This document shows positions 53,273-61,440 of a stretch of 64,000 nt of DNA, piece by piece. Below the pieces are notes generated by a model. The model made no database searches. It saw only the letters and a program-made list of their open reading frames with translations, and was not told the origin of the DNA. The stretch is from Streptomyces graminofaciens (lineage in GTDB: Bacteria > Actinomycetota > Actinomycetes > Streptomycetales > Streptomycetaceae), in the NCBI RefSeq assembly GCF_030294945.1, contig NZ_AP018448.1, positions 5,176,001 to 5,240,000 on the forward strand. The letters run 5' to 3'. Each line of letters begins with the position of its first letter. The stretch's first letter is position 1. The position numbers and the translations under genes are program-made.

Positions 53273-53965
53273 GTGAGCCGGATTTCGGTCCGGGGATTCG
53301 CAGTGGCCTCGGCCACCGCGGTCACCGCAGTCGGAAGTGTCGTCGGCGTTGCCTCCGGCAGCACCGCACAGACCACGGACGACGCCGAGGCGGTCGCGAA
53401 CGACACCACGCTGCTCGCCGACATACCTGTCGGTGAACAGGCGCAGGTGCAGACCGCGTCCCTGACTGCCCAGGCCGACGCCCAGGCGATCGCCGCCGAC
53501 GCGAGCGCCCGCAAGGACGCCGAGGAGTCCGCCCGCAAGAAGGCGGCCCAGGACGCGATCGACAAGCAGAAGGCCGCCGAGAAGGCCGAGCAGGACCGCA
53601 AGGCGAAGGAAGAGGCCGAGGCGAAGTCCGAAGCGGCCGGTTCTCTCGGTGACATCCCCGTCCAGGGTTCGTACTCCATCGCCGAGATCCAGGCCATGGC
53701 GAAGCAGGTCGTCGCGAGCGACCAGTGGACCTGCTTCAGCAACATCGTGAACCACGAGTCCACCTGGAACTACAAGGCCGTCAACCCCTCCTCGGGTGCC
53801 TACGGTCTCTTCCAGGCGCTGCCCGGGTCCAAGATGTCGTCCGCCGGTTCCGACTGGCAGACCAACCCGGCCACCCAGATCAAGTGGGGCCTCAACTACA
53901 TGGAGTCCCGCTACGGCAGCCCGTGTGAGGCCTGGTCGTTCTGGCAGGCCAACCACTGGTACTAG
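53273..53965 (+). CDS. secreted transglycosylase-like (SLT) protein
   Basis: A 230-aa exported protein. A signal peptide (GFAVASATAVTAVGSVVGVA) precedes a Lys/Ala/Glu-rich coiled-coil stalk (about 65-135; RKAKEEAEAKSEAAGSLGD) and a C-terminal lysozyme-like domain (about 145-230) with CFSNIVNHESTWNYKAVNPS (catalytic Glu), SGAYGLFQALPGSKMSSAG and GSPCEAWSFWQANHWY. Two Cys (about 170 and 216) are conserved as a disulfide. Likely cleaves or remodels peptidoglycan. GTG 53273 follows GAAGGA. Its long leader suggests regulation at the RNA level. Confidence 0.9.
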   Translation: MSRISVRGFAVASATAVTAVGSVVGVASGSTAQTTDDAEAVANDTTLLADIPVGEQAQVQTASLTAQADAQAIAADASARKDAEESARKKAAQDAIDKQKAAEKAEQDRKAKEEAEAKSEAAGSLGDIPVQGSYSIAEIQAMAKQVVASDQWTCFSNIVNHESTWNYKAVNPSSGAYGLFQALPGSKMSSAGSDWQTNPATQIKWGLNYMESRYGSPCEAWSFWQANHWY

Positions 53966-54022
53966 GCCACACACGACCGGCCGCGTCGACCGCACACCGG
54001 CCGACCGCCGCTCAACCTTCTG

Positions 54023-54053
54023 GAGCCCCGCACCGTCCTTCGGTGCGGGGCTC
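54023..54053 (+). terminator. terminator of the SLT-domain gene
   Basis: GAGCCCCGCACCG pairs perfectly with CGGTGCGGGGCTC (13 bp, 5-nt loop), 57 bases past the stop, followed by TTG. Confidence 0.85.
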
Positions 54054-54127
54054 TTGCCATGTACGGTCGGAGCCGGCGACTCCAGGGGGGAGTGGTGAGC
54101 GGGAGCAATGGGGGAAGAGGACGGATC

Positions 54128-55546
54128 ATGTCGCGAGTGCCAGGGTGGCTCGGCCGGCTCGGTGCCGAGCTGAGCGGATGGGGTGAGCGGCTGGAGCGAC
54201 GCCGCGCCGAGATGGAGTCCGAGGAATCGGAGCGATCGGAGCGACCGGAGGGGTCCGGAAAGGCCGCGAAGACCGGGGCGGAGCCCCACGAAGCGCCCGG
54301 GGAGCCGTCCGCGAAGCCGGGAGGGGCCGCTGCGCGCCCCACGGGCTCCCCCGCCGGGACACCGGCCGCCGAGCACGTTCCCGCGCCCCCGTCCTACGCC
54401 CCCGCCGTGCCCGGCCGCCCCAACCCCGCGGAGGTCGTGCCCTGGGGGGTGCGGGTCGCGGCCGAGGCGGGCTGGCGGCTGCTCATCCTCGCGGGCACGC
54501 TCTGGGTGTTGATGCGGGTCATCAGCTCCATCCAGCTGCTGGTGCTGTCGTTCGCCGCCGCGCTGCTCATCACCGCGCTGCTCCAGCCGACGGTGGCCTG
54601 GCTGACCCGCCAAGGCGTCCCGCGCGGCCTCGCCACGGCCATGACGGCGATCCTCGGCTTCGTGATCATGGGGCTGATCGGCTGGTTCGTCACCTGGCAG
54701 GTCATGGAGAACGTCGACGACCTCTCCGACCAGATCCAGGACGGCATCGAGGAGTTGCGGGGCTGGCTGCTCGACAGCCCGTTCCATGTCACCGAGGACC
54801 AGATCAACGACATCGCCACGAACCTGCGCGAGGCGATCAGCGACAACACGGACGCGATCACCTCGGCGGGCCTGGAGGGCGTGACGGTCATCGTCGAGGC
54901 GCTCACCGGCATCCTCCTGACGGTGTTCTCCACGCTGTTCCTGCTCTACGACGGCAAGCGCATCTGGCAGTGGACCCTGAAGCTGGTCCCGGCGGCGGCG
55001 CGGCCGGGTGTCTCGGGGGCGGGCCCGCGCGCCTGGCGCACGCTGACGGCGTATGTGCGCGGCACGGTGGTGGTGGCGCTGATCGACGCGATCTTCATCG
55101 GCCTCGGCATCTACTTCCTGGACGTCCCGATGGCCGTCCCGCTGGCCGTCTTCATCTTCCTGTTCGCCTTCATCCCGCTGGTGGGCGCGGTCGTCTCGGG
55201 TGCGCTGGCGGTCGTGGTCGCGCTGGTGACGCAGGGCGTGTTCACCGCCGTGATGACGCTGGTGGTGGTCCTGGCGGTCCAGCAGATCGAGGGCCACATC
55301 CTGCAGCCGTTCATCCTGGGGCGCGCGGTACGAGTGCATCCGCTGGCCGTGGTGCTGTCCGTCGCCGCCGGTGGCATGGTCGCGGGCATCGGCGGCGCGG
55401 TGGTGGCCGTACCGCTGGTGGCGGTCGTCAACACGGTGGTCGGCTATCTGCGGACGCACTCCCATGAGGCGGAGCTACGGCATTCGCCGGCGCCGCGGGG
55501 GGCGACGGCGGTGGGTGCCTCGGGGGACGGGGCCGACAGGACCTAG
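54128..55546 (+). CDS. AI-2E family transporter
   Basis: A 472-aa membrane protein. A polar, acidic/Pro-rich N terminus (1-108) precedes about seven or eight membrane segments: WRLLILAGTLWVLMRVISSI, LLVLSFAAALLITALLQPTV, FVIMGLIGWFVTWQVM, then GILLTVFSTLFLLYDGKRIW and a C-terminal block from VVVALIDAIFIGLGIYFLDV. FAFIPLVGAVVSGALAVVVA and QQIEGHILQPFILGRAVRVH are the family signature. Substrate unknown; some relatives export AI-2 or Na+. ATG 54128 has GGAAGAGGA eight bases upstream. Stop overlaps the convergent DHFR-like gene by four bases. Confidence 0.9.
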   Translation: MSRVPGWLGRLGAELSGWGERLERRRAEMESEESERSERPEGSGKAAKTGAEPHEAPGEPSAKPGGAAARPTGSPAGTPAAEHVPAPPSYAPAVPGRPNPAEVVPWGVRVAAEAGWRLLILAGTLWVLMRVISSIQLLVLSFAAALLITALLQPTVAWLTRQGVPRGLATAMTAILGFVIMGLIGWFVTWQVMENVDDLSDQIQDGIEELRGWLLDSPFHVTEDQINDIATNLREAISDNTDAITSAGLEGVTVIVEALTGILLTVFSTLFLLYDGKRIWQWTLKLVPAAARPGVSGAGPRAWRTLTAYVRGTVVVALIDAIFIGLGIYFLDVPMAVPLAVFIFLFAFIPLVGAVVSGALAVVVALVTQGVFTAVMTLVVVLAVQQIEGHILQPFILGRAVRVHPLAVVLSVAAGGMVAGIGGAVVAVPLVAVVNTVVGYLRTHSHEAELRHSPAPRGATAVGASGDGADRT

Positions 55547-56160
55547 GGCTGACCGGAGTCGGCCTGCGTGGCGGCCTCGGTGGTGCTTTCGGCGGTGGCG
55601 CGTTCGTGGTGCAGGAGGACGACGCCGTTGCCGAAGGTGCGGGACTCGACGAGTCGTAGGCCGGTCGGGTTCATGACGTCGGCCTCCGGGAAGGGGCGCC
55701 TGCCTCGGCCGATGAGGACCGGGTGGACGTAGATCCGGTACTCGTCGATCAGGTCGTGCCGCATGAACGTGGCGGCGAGGTCGGCCCCGCCGAGAGCCAG
55801 GTCGCCGCCCTCCTGCGCCTTGAGCGCCTCGATCTCGTCGACGACGACGTCCCGCACGATCGTCGTGTGCCATTCGGCCCGGTGCAGGGTGCGGGAGAAC
55901 ACGAGCTTCGGCATGTTCCGCCAGATGGCGGCGAAGTCGGCGACGGGGCGGAGGACGCCCGGCTCCCGGTCGGCCGTCGGCCAGTAGTCGGCCATCAGCT
56001 CGTACGTCACCCGGCCGCTGAGGAAAGCACCCATGTCCTCCAGGACTTCGTTGAAGTGCATGTGCAGTTCGCCGTCGACCAGGTGCCAGTCGATCTCGCG
56101 GTTCGGGCCCTCCATGTAGCCGTCGAGGGACACGGACATCATCAGGACGATCTTTCGCAT
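55543..56160 (-). CDS. dihydrofolate reductase-like (RibD C-terminal) protein
   Basis: A 205-aa NADPH-dependent reductase-like protein. MRKIVLMMSVSLDGYMEGPN, GAFLSGRVTYELMADYWP, GGDLALGGADLAATFMRH and IDEYRIYVHPVLIGRGRRPF are typical of the RibD_C family, which in stand-alone form has unknown substrates. ATG 56160. The extra C-terminal 15 residues are Ala/Thr rich. Convergent with the AI-2E transporter gene, 4-bp overlap. Confidence 0.88.
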   Translation of the reverse strand: MRKIVLMMSVSLDGYMEGPNREIDWHLVDGELHMHFNEVLEDMGAFLSGRVTYELMADYWPTADREPGVLRPVADFAAIWRNMPKLVFSRTLHRAEWHTTIVRDVVVDEIEALKAQEGGDLALGGADLAATFMRHDLIDEYRIYVHPVLIGRGRRPFPEADVMNPTGLRLVESRTFGNGVVLLHHERATAESTTEAATQADSGQP

Positions 56161-56294
56161 GGGGCTGGCTCTCCGTGCTCCCGGTGGCGGTTCTCAAGGA
56201 GAGGATCGCGCGGTGGCGGCCCGGGCGCACGGACGTGGGCCTCGGGCACGGAATTCGGTCGCTCGTGTCGCCGAGCCCCCCTAGGGTTCGCCGG

Positions 56295-57497
56295 ATGGGC
56301 GTTCGAAGGGGAGCCGGGTTGGCTGATGGTGGGGCGGCGCTGGTCGAGGCCGTACGACGTGGTGATGTGCGTGCGGCAGTGGAGGCGCTCGGGGGTGGGG
56401 CGTCGCCGGAGACTGTCGACGGGGACGGGGTCACGGTCCTCGGACTGGCCGCGCGGAACGACGACGCGGCGATGGTAGGGGCCCTCTTCGAAGGCGGTGC
56501 CGATGCGAACGGGCTGTCGAGGGGCGGGCTGACCCCGCTGATGCTGGCGGCGGGCGCGGGCGCGTACCACGCGGCGGAGGAGCTGCGGGGCAACCGGTCC
56601 TATGTGGCGCTGCGCGACGAACGGGGCCGCAGCGCACTGGACTTCGCGGCGACGGGTGCCGAGCGGGAGCCGGACGAGCCCGGGTATCTGATCATCGTCA
56701 CCGACCTGGAGAAGTACTTCGGCAAGCGGGCCGGTTTCGCGGAGGTGATGCGGCGGGCGCTGCTGTTCGGGGACCCCGACAGCGACATCTGGCTCACGGC
56801 GCGCTGGACCCTGGACGGCTATGCGGACGACGAGACGGTGGACGGGGCGCGGGAGGCGCTGAACAGTCCCCGGGCGCCCGAGCGTTACTTCGCGGCGGAG
56901 CTGCTCGGCGGCTTCTGCTTCATGAACACCTCCCTGCGCAACCAGGCGCACCGGATGCGACAGGCGGCCGAGCTGCTGCGGGCGCGGCTGGCCGTGGAGG
57001 AGCACCCCGCCGTCCTCGCGGAGCTCATCCGCGGGGTGGTGATGGAGGCCGAGTTCGCCTACGCCGCCCGGGAGATCATGCGGCATGTCGGCCATCCGCA
57101 CCCCGAGGTGCGCGCCGCGGTCGCCTGCGTGCTCGAGTTCTCGGCGGAGCCGGAGGACCGCGACCTCCTCAAGGCCATGCTCACCCTGGCCCGCGACCCG
57201 GACGCCGACACCCGCCGGTACGCCGTGGCGTCCCTGGCCTACCTCGCCGACGGGCCGGCGGCCGTCCGCACCACCCTCCGGCGCGCCCTGTACGACCCCG
57301 ACCCCGCCGTCGTCCTCCACGCCGCGTGCGCGCTCGGGAAGCGCGGGCGGCCGCTGCCCTTCCGCGCCGAGCAGATCGTCGTACGCGACTATGTCGGCCG
57401 GGAGGGGGAGACCCGGTACTACGCGGACTCGGCCCGGGTCGTCGAGCAGTGGCCGAAGGAGCACTTCTGGGATGTGCGGGATTCGTTGGCGGAGTGA
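56295..57497 (+). CDS. ankyrin-repeat plus HEAT-repeat protein
   Basis: A 400-aa repeat protein. Residues about 10-115 form ankyrin repeats (ALVEAVRRGDVRAAVEALGG, DGVTVLGLAARNDDAAMVGA, GGLTPLMLAAGAGAYHAAEE). The C-terminal region (about 250-375) has helical HEAT-like repeats (HPHPEVRAAVACVLEFSAEP, DPDADTRRYAVASLAYLADG, DPDPAVVLHAACALGKRG). No enzyme motif, no signal peptide; it probably binds proteins. ATG 56295 follows TAGGGT by few bases, so a leaderless mRNA is possible. Single gene. Confidence 0.82.
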   Translation: MGVRRGAGLADGGAALVEAVRRGDVRAAVEALGGGASPETVDGDGVTVLGLAARNDDAAMVGALFEGGADANGLSRGGLTPLMLAAGAGAYHAAEELRGNRSYVALRDERGRSALDFAATGAEREPDEPGYLIIVTDLEKYFGKRAGFAEVMRRALLFGDPDSDIWLTARWTLDGYADDETVDGAREALNSPRAPERYFAAELLGGFCFMNTSLRNQAHRMRQAAELLRARLAVEEHPAVLAELIRGVVMEAEFAYAAREIMRHVGHPHPEVRAAVACVLEFSAEPEDRDLLKAMLTLARDPDADTRRYAVASLAYLADGPAAVRTTLRRALYDPDPAVVLHAACALGKRGRPLPFRAEQIVVRDYVGREGETRYYADSARVVEQWPKEHFWDVRDSLAE

Positions 57498-57707
57498 GGG
57501 TGGGTGGGGCGGCACTCTCCTGATCTTCTCGACTCACGCGTTGGGGCGCTGCCGGAGCTCTTCCTCATCAGGAACGACACCGAACGCCCGACCGAGCAGT
57601 CCGATCACCGCTCGACGAGACTGCCCGGCCCGACGGCCGCCTCATGGGTGCCGGAGTCCACCGGCGCCGTCGTCAGGTGACTGGACGGCGCCGGGGCAGG
57701 GGGACTG
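57498..57707. other. gap, possible gene debris
   Basis: A short plus-strand frame ending in a TGA near 57680 has coding-like composition (reads ELFLIRNDTERPTEQSDHRS) but no start or family I can support. It may be debris of an element boundary. Confidence 0.3.
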
Positions 57708-58070
57708 TCAGGACTGCCGGGCCTCTCGGCACCTCGGGCAGGTGCAGGGCGGGAAGGCCGCCGACTGCGGGGTGGGGTCGATACGGCTGCCGGTGCAGAC
57801 GTGGACCTCGGCGCGGTCCTGGGTGGTGCTGTTGTCCGACGTCGCCTTGTACACGCGGATCGTCATCCGGGACTGTCTCGGGGCGGGGTCCAGAGGTTCC
57901 AGGGCGTCGGCCGGGGGCGGGTAGTGCTCCGCGCACTCCGGGCAGGCGTAGACGGTGAAGCCTGGGCCCGTCGCGGCGTGCTCCTCGTGGACCACGACCG
58001 GTGTGCTGGTCATCCGCTGGCAACGGGCGCACATACGGATCGGGCGACGGCGCGTGGAGGGCTTCTTCAT
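57708..58070 (-). CDS. small zinc-ribbon-like protein
   Basis: A 120-aa protein with four Cys pairs or singles: MCARCQRM (residues 13-20), YACPECAEHY, VCTGSR and CTCPRCREA near the end. The first and last CxxC units suggest zinc binding. I do not recognise a named family; similar small proteins occur next to GntR genes in Streptomyces integrative elements. ATG 58070 overlaps the upstream gene's stop (ATGA). Function unknown. Confidence 0.7.
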   Translation of the reverse strand: MKKPSTRRRPIRMCARCQRMTSTPVVVHEEHAATGPGFTVYACPECAEHYPPPADALEPLDPAPRQSRMTIRVYKATSDNSTTQDRAEVHVCTGSRIDPTPQSAAFPPCTCPRCREARQS

Positions 58071-58369
58071 CGGGCGGCTCCTACGCGGACTCCGTGGATG
58101 TGGTGCGGGCCGGTGTCGATGCCGAGGGTGGCCAGGCAGAGGGCGCGGCGGCGTTCGCGTTGGAGGCGGCGTTCGTCCTGGGTGAGGACGTAGGGGCGTA
58201 CGAGTGGGGACGCGCTGCCGTCGATCAGCTCGGTGAAGAGGGCTGGGGGCGGGGTGATCCGCAAGGCGGGATGGGGTGCCGCCAGGGTTTGAGCGCGGTG
58301 ACGGCCGCGCGGGTTCGGCATGACGATGCTCAGCATCCACAGCGCGGCTCGGACGGTAAAGTCCAGCAT
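58067..58369 (-). CDS. small hypothetical protein of mobile-element type
   Basis: A 100-aa protein. The N terminus MLDFTVRAALWMLSIVMPNP is a single hydrophobic helix followed by RGRHR, and the rest is basic and Pro/Arg rich (QDERRLQRERRRALCLATLG). I know this general type from genes flanking GntR regulators in integrative elements, but no function. It is divergent from the GntR gene and coupled to the zinc-ribbon gene. Confidence 0.65.
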   Translation of the reverse strand: MLDFTVRAALWMLSIVMPNPRGRHRAQTLAAPHPALRITPPPALFTELIDGSASPLVRPYVLTQDERRLQRERRRALCLATLGIDTGPHHIHGVRVGAAR

Positions 58370-58441
58370 GTTGACGCTCCTTTGCAGCGTTGGCCATGCC
58401 CCGGGACGTTGCCTCGTCGCCGGGGTCTTTGCGCTTGCAGC

Positions 58442-58479
58442 CTACATTGCTACGCATGTCAGTGCATAGCAGTATGTAG
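58442..58479. promoter_or_regulatory. inverted repeat in the divergent GntR promoter region
   Basis: CTACATTGCTA at 58442 mirrors TAGCAGTATGTAG at 58467 with minor interruption, and GCAT elements lie between. Low GC compared with surroundings. Likely operator of the short GntR protein. Confidence 0.6.
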
Positions 58480-58525
58480 CTTCGCACCCATCGCTGCAGC
58501 TCAGGACTGTTTTACGGTGGTTGCT

Positions 58526-58840
58526 ATGGCAGTGGACTCAGGAGATTCGCCGATCGACCCAAACAAGATCGCGTACGTCTACATGCAGGTGGCCGACCAC
58601 ATCGCCGCCCGGATCACCTCGGGAGCGCTGAAGCCGGGAGCACGACTACCCGGCGAACGGGATCTCGGCGCCGAGTACGGAGTCGCGTATCTGACTGCCC
58701 GCCGCGCCATCCGCGAGCTACGCGAACGCGGTCTCGTGGTCACGCTCCCCGCGAAGGGCACGTTCGTCGCGTACCCGCAGGAGCAAGGGTCCGGCAGCGA
58801 TGACCCGGAAGCCGGGATCGCCCCCTCCTCCACCCCATAG
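58526..58840 (+). CDS. short GntR family regulator without effector domain
   Basis: A 104-aa GntR protein consisting of the winged helix only (about 14-80): YMQVADHIAARITSGALKPG, ARLPGERDLGAEYGVAYLTA, RRAIRELRERGLVVTLPAKG. Such short forms regulate transfer genes in Streptomyces integrative elements. A palindromic operator lies upstream and two small genes are divergent. ATG 58526. Confidence 0.85.
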   Translation: MAVDSGDSPIDPNKIAYVYMQVADHIAARITSGALKPGARLPGERDLGAEYGVAYLTARRAIRELRERGLVVTLPAKGTFVAYPQEQGSGSDDPEAGIAPSSTP

Positions 58841-58902
58841 ACCTCCCCGCGAGCAATTACCACTTATCGCGGCGGTCAAGGCACGCGTGGGCACGCGTGT
58901 GT

Positions 58903-59189
58903 AGCGCTGAGCAGTCTGACCCTGATCGAGGCACGGCACTCGAAAGTCCGTATGGACCGCCTTCGCTGGGGCACGCCTCCCGGCTGGAGGTCCTACCTGT
59001 CACGACGCCGTCACCTGGCGTGCCATCGACCTGTTGCGGAACGCGAACCTGCACGGCCACAAGTACGCGATCGACTCCGTGGTGGCCTCCACGGCTCTGG
59101 GCTACTCCGGGCCCCGCATCGTCGTCACCTCCGACGCAGACGACATGAACAAGCTCTGCGGAGACCGAGCTCGCGTCGTAGGTGTGTGA
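58903..59189 (+). pseudogene. broken PIN-domain toxin gene (vapC-like)
   Basis: The downstream frame encodes DAVTWRAIDLLRNANLHGHK, YAIDSVVASTALGYSGPRIV and TSDADDMNKLCGDRARVV before TGA at 59187, the C-terminal half of a PIN ribonuclease. Upstream coding (LGHASRLEVLPVT) is in another frame, so a frameshift near 59011 splits the two. The N-terminal catalytic Asp region and any antitoxin are missing. Adjacent to the short GntR gene. Confidence 0.6.
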
Positions 59190-59237
59190 CGGGCGGAACG
59201 GTGGCCGGACGGCCGGTCGGCCGTTCAGGCATCAGCT

Positions 59238-59885
59238 CTACTCGCTCGCCGTCCCGCTCTCGTCAGTCGTCCCCCCGGTCCTCGGGAACGACACCTCCAC
59301 CCGGCGGTTCTTGCGGCGGCCCTCCTCCGAGGAGTTGTCGGCGATGGGGTAGTCCTCGCTGTAGCCGCGTACCTCGAAGGTGATGTCGCCGCCCAGGTCG
59401 CCGGCGAGGAGGTCGTGGACGGCCTCGGCACGCTTCTTGGAGAGGGTCAGGCCGTGGGCGTACGAGCCGAGGTTGTCGGTGAAGCCGAAGACGCGGACCT
59501 TCACCGCGTTCTGGGACTTGATCTCGTCCGCGATCGCCTGGATGCGTGAGCGCGCCTCCGGGTTCAGCTTGGCGCTGTCCTTGCCGAAGAGGACTTCCGC
59601 CTGGAGCGCGAAGGTGACGTTCTCGTTCGTGTCCTCGCGGCGCTCCTCGCCGCCGAGGTCCTCCACGACCGACTTGATGTCCAGGACCTTCGCGGGAGCG
59701 AGTGTGGCACCGTCGGCCAGCTTCAGGCCCGGGCTGTTGGCGTCGACCTCGGGGGGTGGGGAGGTGGTGACGGAGCCTGGGGGTTCGCTGGGGTCGTCGG
59801 ACGTGTCCGCGTACGCCGGGGTCGTGAAGGTGAGGGCGACCAGGACGGCGAGGGCGGCCGTGGCTCGTGGGGTGAGGGCGGCCAT
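59238..59885 (-). CDS. OmpA-domain exported protein of the Tad/Flp locus
   Basis: A 215-aa secreted protein. The signal peptide (ATAALAVLVALTFTTPAYA) precedes a Pro/Ser/Asp linker and an OmpA-like peptidoglycan-binding domain (about 95-205) with LFGKDSAKLNPEARSRIQAI, VFGFTDNLGSYAHGLTLSKK and YPIADNSSEEGRRKNRRVEV. TadD/OmpA-like proteins stabilise pilus assemblies at the wall. ATG 59885 has GAGGGCGA upstream; GTG 59891 overlaps the preceding stop. Last gene of the pilus operon visible here. Confidence 0.88.
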   Translation of the reverse strand: MAALTPRATAALAVLVALTFTTPAYADTSDDPSEPPGSVTTSPPPEVDANSPGLKLADGATLAPAKVLDIKSVVEDLGGEERREDTNENVTFALQAEVLFGKDSAKLNPEARSRIQAIADEIKSQNAVKVRVFGFTDNLGSYAHGLTLSKKRAEAVHDLLAGDLGGDITFEVRGYSEDYPIADNSSEEGRRKNRRVEVSFPRTGGTTDESGTASE

Positions 59886-59887
59886 GA

Positions 59888-60484
59888 TCACTCGCCCTCG
59901 GAGAGTTCGATGGAGGCGGGGGGCATGGAGCCGACTTGGAAGTCCACGGATGTGGTGTCTTCGGGGGGTGCGGGGAACTGGGCGAACCAGTCCGTCGTTT
60001 CACCGGCCTTTACACCACCGGTGAAGCGCGTGCAGAGGCAACGCCCTTGTGTGTCACGGAGGATGAGGTACTTCTTCTTCCCTTCTTGGTCCACGAGATT
60101 CGCACCGGCGACGGACGATGCGTTGCCCCGCAGTTCGTTCTCGTCACCGCGCCAGTCCGCTGCTGTCCACAGCCGGGAACCGTTGTTGGTCACCGTTCCC
60201 GACACCGTCACAAAGCCCCCGGAGTCCCGCACGGCCGACGTGACGACGAGCGAGATGTCGCCGTCCTTGGACTCGGCGAGCACCTTGTTCTCTTCGGGAG
60301 CATCCGATGCCTTGCCCCCGGAGGAGTCGTCCGAGGTCGTGGTCGGCGTGGACGAGGACGTGTTCTTGTCCGCCTTGTCGTCGTCTCCTCCCCCTCCGCA
60401 GCCGGCCACCGTGAGGACCAGCCCGGTGGCGAGCGTCACCGTGGTCAGAGCCGCGCGGCCCCTCTTGGTGTACCGGAGTTTCAT
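59888..60484 (-). CDS. secreted lipoprotein of the Tad/Flp locus
   Basis: A 198-aa lipoprotein: signal peptide with lipobox TVAGC (residue about 29), followed by GGGGDDDKADKN and a Ser/Thr-rich linker, then a beta-rich domain (SLVVTSAVRDSGGFVTVSGT, VTNNGSRLWTAADWRGDENE, CLCTRF). No known family assigned. Its stop overlaps the OmpA-domain gene's GTG, so it is co-expressed. ATG 60484, 15 bp after the TadG-like gene. Probably an outer-face pilus accessory. Confidence 0.82.
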   Translation of the reverse strand: MKLRYTKRGRAALTTVTLATGLVLTVAGCGGGGDDDKADKNTSSSTPTTTSDDSSGGKASDAPEENKVLAESKDGDISLVVTSAVRDSGGFVTVSGTVTNNGSRLWTAADWRGDENELRGNASSVAGANLVDQEGKKKYLILRDTQGRCLCTRFTGGVKAGETTDWFAQFPAPPEDTTSVDFQVGSMPPASIELSEGE

Positions 60485-60499
60485 GGACTCAGCTTCCTT

Positions 60500-61117
60500 T
60501 CACTCGGCCAGACGCACAGAGAACATTACGGACGCGTCAGGGAGGTCGTCCGGATCGAAATCTTCGGGGTCGATGATGACGGTTTTACCGTCGCAGACCA
60601 GTTCCAAAGGATCAGCGGGATCGGCGTCCGGGTCGAAATCGCAGCGCGGTTGAACCACGGCCGTGGCGCTGGCCAGGGCCGACATGCCCTCGGTGCCGGG
60701 GATGATCGACTCTCCGACGGTGTAGTTCGTCTCGACCTGAACCGAGAACCCCGGGAAACCATCCACCTCGGTGGGCTGGGCACCGCCCTGGACGGTCGCG
60801 TCGTTCTCGGCGGCCAGTTCCTGGGCCGCGGCGGACGCGCCGTCTGCCGGGAGCCCCACGTCGTTGAGGTCCAGCCAGTCCAGCCAGTCGTCCTCGTCGC
60901 CGTCGATGACGTCCCCCAGGTCCAGCAGCAGCTCGTCTCGGGCCTGTTGTGCCGCCGCCAACGCCGCAGCGTCCGCCGCGGATTGAGCACCATTGCGGGC
61001 GGACGCTGCCTGGGCGAACGCGAAGAAGGCAAAGCCGGCGAAGAGCACGATCGCCGTCAGCCATATGTAGATGGGAAGGGTCGACCCTCGATCACTCCGA
61101 AGGTGCGCAGAGATCAG
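60500..61117 (-). CDS. TadG-like pilus assembly protein, unusual start
   Basis: About 205 aa. A membrane helix near residues 17-37 (IWLTAIVLFAGFAFFAFAQA) is followed by SARNGAQSAADAAALAAAQQ, the TadG/TadE-type motif, then an acidic outer domain (DDWLDWLDLNDVGLPADGAS; CDFDPDADPADPLELVCDGK). No ATG/GTG/TTG occurs near the flp stop in this frame; a CTG at 61117 overlaps the stop (CTGA) with GGGTGG just upstream. I propose CTG 61117, so the start is provisional. Same operon as the Flp pilin. Confidence 0.75.
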   Translation of the reverse strand: MISAHLRSDRGSTLPIYIWLTAIVLFAGFAFFAFAQAASARNGAQSAADAAALAAAQQARDELLLDLGDVIDGDEDDWLDWLDLNDVGLPADGASAAAQELAAENDATVQGGAQPTEVDGFPGFSVQVETNYTVGESIIPGTEGMSALASATAVVQPRCDFDPDADPADPLELVCDGKTVIIDPEDFDPDDLPDASVMFSVRLAE

Positions 61118-61326
61118 CCGCCACCCACGACGTCCGCGACCGCCTGTCCGATCGCTTCCGAGATCTGACCATCCAGCCCAAGTCCGTCGATCATCACGAA
61201 GATGCCCGCCACGATGATCATGATGCCGGCGTACTCGACGAACCCCGCGCCCGCGTCCCGCCCCTTGCCCCGCATGCGGGAGACGACGTTCGTCTTCCAT
61301 GTCTCGAACCGGTTCCTCGCACTCAT
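61114..61326 (-). CDS. Flp/Fap-type prepilin
   Basis: A 70-aa class III-type prepilin. The basic leader (RMRGKGRDAGAG) ends at Gly before FVEYAGIMIIVAGIFVMIDG, the hydrophobic assembly segment with the Glu at position +3 and Tyr at +4 typical of Flp pilins. Cleavage and methylation by a prepilin peptidase (not in this window) are expected. ATG 61326 has GGAGGG about eight bases upstream; a longer frame to 61368 lacks this. Major subunit of a Tad pilus. Confidence 0.88.
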   Translation of the reverse strand: MSARNRFETWKTNVVSRMRGKGRDAGAGFVEYAGIMIIVAGIFVMIDGLGLDGQISEAIGQAVADVVGGG

Positions 61327-61440
61327 GGCCCTTGCCCTCCCGCCCGATGCCGGTAACAACCGGATCACCGTACGTGAGGATCACCCTGTCGCGGGTGGGC
61401 CCAGGGGCCCAACTTCCCCCACCCGTCCCGGTGGACGGAT

